Source: JBFGFG01 sp041627475 (GTDB lineage Bacteria > Actinomycetota > Nitriliruptoria > Nitriliruptorales > Nitriliruptoraceae). From it: 5,805 bases of DNA. This document shows, piece by piece, positions 1-5,029 of this stretch (positions are counted from its first letter, which is position 1; each line of letters opens with the position of its first letter). The DNA is taken from contig JBFKQZ010000204.1 in NCBI GenBank assembly GCA_041627475.1, positions 1 through 5,805 of the forward strand, written 5' to 3'. The notes under the pieces were generated by a model. It did not search any database. It worked only from the letters and a program-made list of their open reading frames with translations, and had not been told where the DNA came from. The position numbers were made by a program, and so were the translations under genes.

Positions 1-1
1 G

Positions 2-415
2 AACCGGGTCTTCGACGGCCGCGAGATGCAGTACCTGGTCCTGACGGCCCCCGACACCGACCTGACGCTGCGGGTCCCGGCCGAGGCCTGCGAGGACATC
101 GGCATCCGCGAGTGCATGGGCCGCGACGAGCTCGACAGCCTGCTCACCCTCCTCGGCGAGGAGGGCGAGCCGCCGAAGGGCCACTGGTCGCGCCGCCTGA
201 AGCGCAACCAGGAGCGCCTGCGCTCCGGCGAGCCCACCGAGGTCGCCGTGGTCCTGCGTGACCTGACCGCCAAGGACCTCGAGGGCGGCCTGTCCCCCGC
301 CGAGCGTCGCCTGCGTGACCAGGCCCGCCAGATGCTGCTCGGCGAGATGGAAGCGATCGTCGGCGAGCGCACCGACGCCGAGAGCATGCTCGACGACGCC
401 CTCGGCCTCGACTGA
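2..415 (+). CDS. carD: CarD family RNA polymerase-binding transcription regulator, C-terminal 137 residues (5' end outside window)
   Basis: The frame is open from base 2 and ends in TGA at 413-415, so the gene begins left of the window. The internal ATG at 26 is not the true start. CarD binds the RNA polymerase beta subunit and stabilises open promoter complexes, especially at rRNA promoters; in mycobacteria it is essential. The first visible residues (NRVFDGREMQYLVL) match the last strands of the N-terminal polymerase-interacting domain. The rest is the helical DNA-binding domain: RVPAE, then HWSRRLKRNQERL, then a conserved RDL...GLSPAERRLRDQARQ stretch. The Trp codon at 185-187 corresponds to Trp85 of M. 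tuberculosis CarD, which wedges at the upstream edge of the transcription bubble. Spacing from YLVL to this Trp (51 residues) equals that recalled for the mycobacterial protein, so about 23 residues are missing, giving a full length near 160. It converges on the antiporter gene, with a hairpin between. Confidence 0.95.
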   Translation, partial: NRVFDGREMQYLVLTAPDTDLTLRVPAEACEDIGIRECMGRDELDSLLTLLGEEGEPPKGHWSRRLKRNQERLRSGEPTEVAVVLRDLTAKDLEGGLSPAERRLRDQARQMLLGEMEAIVGERTDAESMLDDALGLD

Positions 416-432
416 GCCAGCTGCACCACCGA

Positions 433-460
433 CGAGCCCGGACCCCGCGGTCCGGGCTCG
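433..460. terminator. Perfect 12-bp-stem hairpin between convergent genes, probable bidirectional terminator
   Basis: The left arm CGAGCCCGGACC (433-444) and right arm GGTCCGGGCTCG (449-460) are exact reverse complements around a 4-base CCGC loop. The hairpin starts 17 bases after the carD stop and ends 6 bases before the stop of the opposing antiporter gene. No T-tract follows on either strand, which is common for terminators of very GC-rich actinobacteria. A termination role for both genes is inferred from position and stem strength. Confidence 0.75.
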
Positions 461-466
461 CTGCTG

Positions 467-2635
467 TCAGGAGAGCTGCAGCGTGGCCGAGGCGCCTACG
501 GACGGACCGGCCGCCGCCCGGCTCGGGAGGGCCACGACGACCAGGGTCTGCGCCGTGTGCTGGAGCAGGTACTCGACGCCATGACCGAGGAAGAGGTCAC
601 CGTCGAGGTCGCGGACCCGCGTCCCCACCACGATGGTGTCGGCCCCGCGGTCGGTCGCAGCCCGCAGGAGCTCCTCGTACGCCGAGGCGCCCACGCGGGT
701 GACCGCGGTCGCGGCCAGTCCGAGGCGCCGCGCCACCTCGACGGACCTCGCGAGCAGGCCCGTGGCGGTCGGGTGCTGGGGCTCGCCACCCGACCACGCT
801 GCCGCGAACACCTGGTCCGCGCGGCTGACGACGTGGACGACGTCGACGTCGGCCCCGCCCTGGACGCCCAGGGCGTAGGCGACCTCCTCGGCGGCGCGTC
901 CGGCCGGGGTGCCGATCGCCGCCGTCAGGATCCGGCGGAGCACGAGCCCCTCCCCACGGTCCTCCCCCGCCCGGACGAGGACGACGGGGACCCCGGCGCC
1001 CGTGAGCAGCTGCCGCAGGACCGGTGACATCCGCGAAGGGTGGTCGACTTCGGCACTTGCACCGAGGACCAGCAGGTCGTGCCCGACCCCCACCTCGCGC
1101 AGGATCGCCTCGGCGGCGTCGTCCGACCGCAGGACGCGTCGGTCGACCCGCCGGTGGCCGAACAGCTCGGCGAGCTCGGCGACCGAGCGGTCCGCGTCCG
1201 CGACGCCGGCGGCCTCCGCGGCGGCGACCGTGACCGTGGCGCGTGGCGGCAGCGCCAGGTCCAGGAGTCGGGCCGCCACCCGACTGTGCGGACCACCGCT
1301 CGTCGCCACGAGGGCGCGACGCGCCCCGATCACGGCACTGTCGGCGAAGAGCCCCTCCCGCTCCAGCCGCGCGCGCTCGCCGTCCGCGGACGGGACGTCC
1401 CGCGCGAAGCGCTGCAGCAACGGTGCCGCCGCCATCGAGGTGACGAGGGCGAGCAGCACGAGCGTCGCGTACCCGACGTCGCTGAGCACCCCGAGCGACA
1501 GGCCGACGGTCGCCACGACGACGCCCAGCGCGCCGCGCGCGTTCAGTCCCGCCGCTGCGGCGAGGGCGACCGGCGCGCCGAGCCCCCCGGCCCGGGCTCC
1601 GAGCCAGACCCCGCCGACCTTCGCAGCGGAGGCGCCCACGAGGACGACCACCACCCACGGCACGGTCGCGGGTGCGGCCAGGGCGCGGACGTCGAGCACC
1701 ATGCCGGCGGTGGCGAAGAACACGGGGCTGAGCACGGCCCGGGACATCATGTCGAGGTGCTGGCGGATCTCGGGTCGTCGGTACGGCGAGCGACCGAGGA
1801 GGACACCGGCGACGAACGCCCCGAGGACGCCCTCGGCACCCAGCCAGCGACCAACCGCTGCGAACGCCAGCACGACGACCACGGCGACCGTGACCGCGCC
1901 GTCGCTGCGCTCACCGAGGCGCAGGGCGGTCCGCAGGGACAGGTCGACGACGCGCTGGCCGACCGCCACGGCCAGCACGAGGAACCCGACGACCGCCGCC
2001 AGCGACAGCAGGAGCGAGCCGACGTCGAGGCGCCCCTCGTCCACGACGCCGGCGACGGCGCCCAGGACGGGCCAGGTCACGAGCCCGGTCATCGTGGCGG
2101 TGAGGAGCAGCAGCTGCCCGAGGTCGCGGCGGAGCAGCCCCGTCTCGTCCAGCATGCGCGCGATGACGGGCAGCGCGGAGACGGCCGTGGCGACCGCCAC
2201 GAGCGCGACGAACGCGGTGCGGTCCCCCAGTGGCCCCACGAAGGCTGCCGGCAGCGCGAACCCGAGCAGCGCCCCGACGGCCAGTGGCGGGACGATGCTG
2301 CCCACCGGGAGCAGCGGCGCCGCCCGCAACAGCCGCCCCACGAGGGGCAGGTCGACGTCGAACCCGGTCACCGCCAGCAGGAGCACGGCGCCCAACCAGG
2401 CGACGGCGAGGAGCAGCCCGACCTGGAACCCGTCGGTCGGGAAGAGGGTCGCGGCCAGCGACGGGGCGACCGTCCCCAGGACCGACGGTCCGAGCAGCAC
2501 CCCTGCCGTCAGCTCGCCGACCACGCCCGGCTGTCCGAGCCGGCGTGCGACGTGGCCGAGCGCTCGCGCCAGCGCCAGGAGGACGGCCAGTTGGACCCAG
2601 AACAGGAGCGTGTGCTCCTCGACCAGCGGACCCAC
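467..2635 (-). CDS. CPA2-type cation:proton antiporter with two C-terminal universal stress protein domains
   Basis: A 722-residue membrane protein predicted to exchange Na+ or K+ for H+ across the cytoplasmic membrane. Residues about 10-410 form the Na/H-exchanger domain (PF00999 type), with roughly 12 hydrophobic helices. CPA2 hallmarks are GELTAGVLLGP (40-50), LPVIARMLDETGLLR (155-169), AFVAGVLLGR (273-282), SPVFFATAGMVLDV (303-316) and GLNARGALG (363-371). A charged linker (411-435) leads to USP-like domain 1 (about 437-556, LLVLGAS near 521-527) and domain 2 (about 563-704, TIVVGT near 667-672). Such C-terminal USP pairs are known on actinobacterial and cyanobacterial antiporters and are thought to regulate them. 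The start is GTG at 2635, backed by GGAG 5 bases upstream; an in-frame stop lies upstream at 2669-2671. Oddity: where CPA2 proteins usually carry an acidic pair (DD, ND or QD), this one reads M182-T183-G184, so activity and ion are uncertain. Family assignment is firm; substrate is not. Confidence 0.9.
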   Translation of the reverse strand: MGPLVEEHTLLFWVQLAVLLALARALGHVARRLGQPGVVGELTAGVLLGPSVLGTVAPSLAATLFPTDGFQVGLLLAVAWLGAVLLLAVTGFDVDLPLVGRLLRAAPLLPVGSIVPPLAVGALLGFALPAAFVGPLGDRTAFVALVAVATAVSALPVIARMLDETGLLRRDLGQLLLLTATMTGLVTWPVLGAVAGVVDEGRLDVGSLLLSLAAVVGFLVLAVAVGQRVVDLSLRTALRLGERSDGAVTVAVVVVLAFAAVGRWLGAEGVLGAFVAGVLLGRSPYRRPEIRQHLDMMSRAVLSPVFFATAGMVLDVRALAAPATVPWVVVVLVGASAAKVGGVWLGARAGGLGAPVALAAAAGLNARGALGVVVATVGLSLGVLSDVGYATLVLLALVTSMAAAPLLQRFARDVPSADGERARLEREGLFADSAVIGARRALVATSGGPHSRVAARLLDLALPPRATVTVAAAEAAGVADADRSVAELAELFGHRRVDRRVLRSDDAAEAILREVGVGHDLLVLGASAEVDHPSRMSPVLRQLLTGAGVPVVLVRAGEDRGEGLVLRRILTAAIGTPAGRAAEEVAYALGVQGGADVDVVHVVSRADQVFAAAWSGGEPQHPTATGLLARSVEVARRLGLAATAVTRVGASAYEELLRAATDRGADTIVVGTRVRDLDGDLFLGHGVEYLLQHTAQTLVVVALPSRAAAGPSVGASATLQLS

Positions 2636-2640
2636 GACAG

Positions 2641-2644
2641 CTCC
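2641..2644 (-). promoter_or_regulatory. Ribosome binding site fixing the antiporter GTG start
   Basis: On the minus strand GGAG stands 5 bases before GTG at 2635-2633. This spacing supports GTG rather than a downstream start. Confidence 0.7.
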
Positions 2645-2665
2645 GTCGCCCGGAAGGATCGGCAG

Positions 2666-2671
2666 AACCTA
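2666..2671 (-). promoter_or_regulatory. Candidate -10 element (TAGGTT) for the antiporter gene
   Basis: Read on the minus strand, TAGGTT fits the actinobacterial TANNNT -10 pattern. It lies 30 bases ahead of the GTG start and would give a leader of roughly 20 bases. I see no good -35 hexamer at 16-18 bases upstream, so the call rests on one short match in the divergent intergenic region 2636-2798. Confidence 0.25.
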
Positions 2672-2733
2672 GCCGACGCCACGCCCCCCGGCGCAGCGGG
2701 TTCGACGGGGCGTCGTCGTCCACAGGCAGCACG

Positions 2734-2760
2734 GATCACATCGGGCACGGACGGGTGATC
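2734..2760. repeat. Inverted repeat GATCAC-N15-GTGATC in the divergent intergenic region
   Basis: GATCAC (2734-2739) and GTGATC (2755-2760) are perfect 6-base reverse complements with a 15-base spacer. They lie between the divergent antiporter and 195-residue genes, 38 bases before the latter's GTG. The arms stand out in a sequence poor in A and T. A dimeric regulator site is possible, but 6-base arms can arise by chance. The rest of 2636-2798 holds no other clear element apart from the weak -10 candidate. Confidence 0.25.
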
Positions 2761-2798
2761 GCGGCGCACGGTGGTCGCCCCGACCGACGGACCAGCCC

Positions 2799-3386
2799 GT
2801 GCCGATCGACATCGCTCCCCGCCCGTTCACCGAGTTCGAGGACCTCGCACGGTCGCTCGCCGAGCTCGACGTCGAGGTGGGTGACGAGCCCCGCCACCGC
2901 CTGGCCGCCTACGACGGCGAGGAGCCGTTGCTCGTGATCGACCTGCGGCCGTTCCCACCGGGCGGCATCGAGGCCCCGCTGGTCGAGGCCGTCGCGGGCG
3001 CGCTCGCCCTGGGCGCTGACCGCCTGGCCACCGCGCTGCCGGGACGGGCGTGGTCGCCCGACGACCCGGTCGTGCCGGTCAGCGACGACGGGGACCTGCG
3101 GCAACGCGTGCTGCTCTGCACGACGGCACAGCCTCACACCGGCACCCGGTCGTGGCTGCTGCCGTTCGACGTCGCCGCACCGCGACTCGTCTGGCACGAC
3201 GCGGTGCTCGACGACGGCAGCTGCGAGGGCTGGGTGCCCCACGCGCTGCAGGTCGCCGTCGACGCCGCGTGGGAGCCCGACCCGGATGCGGCGGCCGACC
3301 AGTTGGCGCGGTGCGCCGCCCTCGGCCACGAGGTGTTCCTCGCGCCTGCGGGCGGTGACGTGCTGGATCAGGTGGCGGGCAGGTAG
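2799..3386 (+). CDS. Unrecognised acidic soluble protein, 195 residues
   Basis: I do not recognise the family. The frame shows the codon bias of its neighbours and is the only sensible coding frame here. The protein is acidic and looks cytoplasmic: no signal peptide and no membrane helix. Visible blocks are a hydrophobic strand LLVIDLRPF (44-52), a helix rich in Ala/Leu (60-80), ALPGRAWSPDDPV (79-91), a strand RVLLCTTA (103-110), WLLPFDV (119-125) and a C-terminal helix-strand HEVFLAP (177-183). The alternation suggests an alpha/beta fold. Three cysteines (107, 142, 172) are spread out and form no metal motif. The chosen start is GTG at 2799; the upstream purine run (GACGGA, 2786-2791) is a poor ribosome site, so the start could be slightly off. 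It is divergent from the antiporter and overlaps the dehydrogenase tail to tail by 19 bp. Existence as a gene is likely; function unknown. Confidence 0.75.
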   Translation: MPIDIAPRPFTEFEDLARSLAELDVEVGDEPRHRLAAYDGEEPLLVIDLRPFPPGGIEAPLVEAVAGALALGADRLATALPGRAWSPDDPVVPVSDDGDLRQRVLLCTTAQPHTGTRSWLLPFDVAAPRLVWHDAVLDDGSCEGWVPHALQVAVDAAWEPDPDAAADQLARCAALGHEVFLAPAGGDVLDQVAGR

Positions 3387-4585
3387 CGCTTCAGCTCGCG
3401 GCGGGCGATCGAGCGCTTGTGGACCTCGTCCGGGCCGTCGGCGAGGTGCAGCGTCCGGGCGTGGGCCCACAGACCGGCCAGGGGCGTGTCGTCGGAGACG
3501 CCCATGCCGCCGTGGGCCTGGATCGCGCGGTCGAGGACCCACGTCGCCATGGCCGGTGCTGCGACCTTGATCGCGCTGATCTCGATGCGCGCGCCCTTGT
3601 TGCCCACGGTGTCCATCAGCCACGCGGTCTTCAGCGTCAGCAGCCGCACCTGCTCGATGCGGACGCGGGCCTCGGCGATCCACTCCTGGATCACGCCCTG
3701 GCGCGCCAGGGGCTTGCCGAAGGCCTCGCGGTCGATGACGCGCTGGCACATCAGGTCGAAGGCCCGCTCGGCCATCCCGATCAGGCGCATGCAGTGGTGG
3801 ATGCGGCCGGGGCCGAGCCGTGCCTGGGCGAGCGCGAAGCCACCGCCCTCCTCACCGATGAGGTTGCTGGCCGGCACGCGGACGTCGGTGAAGCTCATCT
3901 CGGGGTGCCCGCCGTGGCCGTCGTAGCGGCCGTAGACCGGCACCTCCCGCACGACCTCGACGCCCGGCGTGTCCATCGGTACGAGGATGAACGACTGCTG
4001 GTGGTAGGGGTCGGCGTCCGGGTCCGTCTTGCCCATGAAGATGCCGATCTCGCACCGTGGGCTCGCCGCACCGCTGGACCACCACTTGCGGCCGTTGATG
4101 ACGTACTCATCGCCGTCTCGCTCGATGCGGGACTGGATGTTGGTCGCGTCGGACGAGGCCACGTCCGGCTCGGTCATGAAGAACGCCGAGCGGATCTCGC
4201 CCTCCAGCAGCGGCACCAGCCACCGCTCCTGCTGCTCCCGCGTGCCGAACTCGGCGAGGATCTCCATGTTCCCGGTGTCGGGTGCGGCGCAGTTGAGCGC
4301 CTCCGGTGCGATCAGCGGTGAACGGCCGGTGATCTCGGCCAGCGGCGCATACTCGAGGTTGGAGAGTCCCGCACCCCACTCCTCGTTGGGCAGGAAGAGG
4401 TTCCACAGGCCGCGGCTGCGTGCCTCCTGCTTGAGCTCCTCCATGATCGGGGGGTTGAAGTGCCGGTCCCCCGACGCCTCGATCTGCTCCTCGAACAACT
4501 CCTCGTTCGGATAGACGTGCGTGTCCATGAAGTCGAGCAGGTTCTCGCGCAGTTCCTCGACGCGCGGCGAGTGGGCGAAGTCCAC
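3368..4585 (-). CDS. Acyl-CoA dehydrogenase, ACAD10/ACAD11-like subgroup
   Basis: A 405-residue FAD enzyme, the usual family length, expected to act on an acyl-CoA in the cytoplasm and pass electrons to ETF. In order: N-terminal helical domain (about 1-130), beta domain with the FAD-contact motif AFFMTEPDVASSD (135-147) and VINGRKWWSSGA (162-173), then the C-terminal helical domain with RIHHCMR (261-267), REAFGKPL (286-293), QAHGGMGVSDDTPLA (356-370) and LADGPDEVHK (381-390). RIHHCMR plus GGMGVSDDTPLA plus ADGPDEVH is the signature of the ACAD10/11-like branch, whose mammalian members handle 4-hydroxyacyl substrates through a phosphorylated intermediate; I do not infer that substrate here, as no kinase-like neighbour is visible. 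D383 sits where MCAD-type enzymes have the catalytic Glu of YEG. The start is GTG at 4585 with GGGAG 5 bases upstream; an open extension to 4852 lacks dehydrogenase-like residues and overlaps another gene. It is probably transcribed with the 77-residue gene 67 bp upstream. Confidence 0.92.
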   Translation of the reverse strand: MDFAHSPRVEELRENLLDFMDTHVYPNEELFEEQIEASGDRHFNPPIMEELKQEARSRGLWNLFLPNEEWGAGLSNLEYAPLAEITGRSPLIAPEALNCAAPDTGNMEILAEFGTREQQERWLVPLLEGEIRSAFFMTEPDVASSDATNIQSRIERDGDEYVINGRKWWSSGAASPRCEIGIFMGKTDPDADPYHQQSFILVPMDTPGVEVVREVPVYGRYDGHGGHPEMSFTDVRVPASNLIGEEGGGFALAQARLGPGRIHHCMRLIGMAERAFDLMCQRVIDREAFGKPLARQGVIQEWIAEARVRIEQVRLLTLKTAWLMDTVGNKGARIEISAIKVAAPAMATWVLDRAIQAHGGMGVSDDTPLAGLWAHARTLHLADGPDEVHKRSIARRELKRYLPAT

Positions 4586-4590
4586 GGTGG

Positions 4591-4595
4591 CTCCC
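4591..4595 (-). promoter_or_regulatory. Ribosome binding site fixing the dehydrogenase GTG start
   Basis: On the minus strand GGGAG is followed by CCACC and GTG at 4585-4583. It selects this start over the longer open frame reaching 4852, and the resulting protein has the normal family length. Confidence 0.8.
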
Positions 4596-4652
4596 GTTGC
4601 AGTGGTCCGTCGGCCCGACCCTACTTGGCGCCGCGTCGTCCCCGCGGCCCGT

Positions 4653-4886
4653 TCAGCCGGTCTCGAGCCCGTCGCGGTAGCCCTCCGCGGCGCGTGTGCC
4701 GAGCTCGTGGGCGATGTCGCCGGCACGGGCCGCGACGAGCCGCCAGTCGACCTCACGACCCCGCTCGAGGGCGTGGCGGAGCGCCTCGCGACGACGGTCC
4801 GGTCCGACCTCGGGGTCGAGGAGGTAGACCCCGGAGGCACCGAGGGCAGCACCGGTCACGAGGGCGGCGAGCGTCCGGATGCGCAC
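4653..4886 (-). CDS. Small membrane-anchored protein with YLLDP motif, 77 residues (YtxH-like)
   Basis: A short protein with one hydrophobic segment (about residues 5-23, small-residue rich, TGAALGASGVYLL), then DPEVGPDRRRE (24-34) and a charged amphipathic helix to the C-terminus. The pattern of a Gly/Ala-rich membrane helix followed at once by Y-L-x-D-P-x-x-G-x-x-R-R-R recurs in many bacterial small envelope proteins resembling the YtxH group; their biochemical role is not established. The Arg cluster after the helix suggests a cytoplasmic C-terminus by the positive-inside rule. The start is GTG at 4886, preceded by a strong AGGAGG only 4 bases away, which argues for real translation. It lies upstream of the acyl-CoA dehydrogenase on the same strand with a 67-bp gap, so the two may be one operon, although a functional link is not evident. 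It could instead be an unrelated housekeeping gene. Confidence 0.75.
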   Translation of the reverse strand: MRIRTLAALVTGAALGASGVYLLDPEVGPDRRREALRHALERGREVDWRLVAARAGDIAHELGTRAAEGYRDGLETG

Positions 4887-4890
4887 GGGT

Positions 4891-4896
4891 CCTCCT
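4891..4896 (-). promoter_or_regulatory. Strong ribosome binding site of the 77-residue gene
   Basis: On the minus strand AGGAGG precedes GTG (4886-4884) with a 4-base spacer ACCC. This is the closest match to the anti-Shine-Dalgarno consensus among the starts in the window, and the main reason to accept this small gene. Confidence 0.8.
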
Positions 4897-4929
4897 GTCG
4901 CGTGTGGACCCCGGTCGGGGGCGCCGCCG

Positions 4930-4939
4930 ACGGTAGCGT
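4930..4939. promoter_or_regulatory. Overlapping weak -10 candidates in the divergent region 4887-5029
   Basis: ACGGTAGCGT contains TAGCGT (4934-4939) on the plus strand and TACCGT (4935-4930) on the minus strand, both fitting TANNNT. They could serve the DMT transporter and the 77-residue gene respectively. No convincing -35 hexamer sits at the right distance for either. This is one of few T/A-bearing spots in the interval; a guess from short motifs. Confidence 0.2.
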
Positions 4940-4970
4940 GGTCGGGTCCGAGCCCACGTGCCGGGATCCG

Positions 4971-4982
4971 GGTCGTGCGACC
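4971..4982. repeat. Short palindrome GGTCG-TG-CGACC upstream of the DMT transporter
   Basis: The arms GGTCG (4971-4975) and CGACC (4978-4982) are perfect complements around TG, 47 bases before the GTG start. It could be an operator half-site pair, but 5-base GC-rich arms are expected by chance at this composition. Confidence 0.15.
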
Positions 4983-5020
4983 TGTGACCCACCGGCACGC
5001 TGGTCCTCTCGTCCCCGGCC

Positions 5021-5024
5021 GGAG
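5021..5024 (+). promoter_or_regulatory. Ribosome binding site of the DMT transporter
   Basis: GGAG followed by CCACC and GTG at 5030-5032. The 12-base string GGAGCCACCGTG is identical to that at the dehydrogenase start on the other strand, which supports this start choice. Confidence 0.75.
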
Positions 5025-5029
5025 CCACC

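Noticed and set aside
315..584. Open frame of 89 codons on + starting inside carD
   Set aside because: It overlaps carD in another frame, runs through the terminator hairpin and has no domain.
597..1658. Open frame of 353 codons on -, same strand as the antiporter in another frame
   Set aside because: Arg/Gly-rich shadow of the antiporter frame; no start context and no domain.
909..2672. Open frame of 587 codons on + opposite the antiporter
   Set aside because: The translation is dominated by Ser, Thr, Arg, Pro and Ala with no domain, as expected from an antisense frame in very GC-rich DNA. The opposite strand encodes a clear membrane antiporter.
2716..2724. TCGTCCACA, one mismatch from the actinobacterial DnaA box TTGTCCACA
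   Set aside because: A single isolated match with no cluster, no AT-rich stretch and no replication gene nearby, so not evidence of an origin.
1040..2758. Open frame of 572 codons on + opposite the antiporter
   Set aside because: Low-complexity Arg, Asp, His, Gln and Gly composition with no fold. It is an antisense shadow of the antiporter codons.
2736..3749. Open frame of 337 codons on - spanning the unknown gene and the dehydrogenase 3' end
   Set aside because: It crosses the well-supported dehydrogenase in another frame and has Arg/Pro-rich, domain-free sequence. The + frame at 2799-3386 has the more protein-like composition.
3419..4321. Open frame of 300 codons on + opposite the dehydrogenase
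   Set aside because: Antisense of a clear acyl-CoA dehydrogenase; no recognisable domain and no ribosome site.
4586..4852. N-terminal extension of the dehydrogenase frame by 89 codons
   Set aside because: The added part is Ser/Thr/Arg-rich, unlike the family N-terminus, and overlaps the 77-residue gene. GTG at 4585 has a good ribosome site and gives the normal length.
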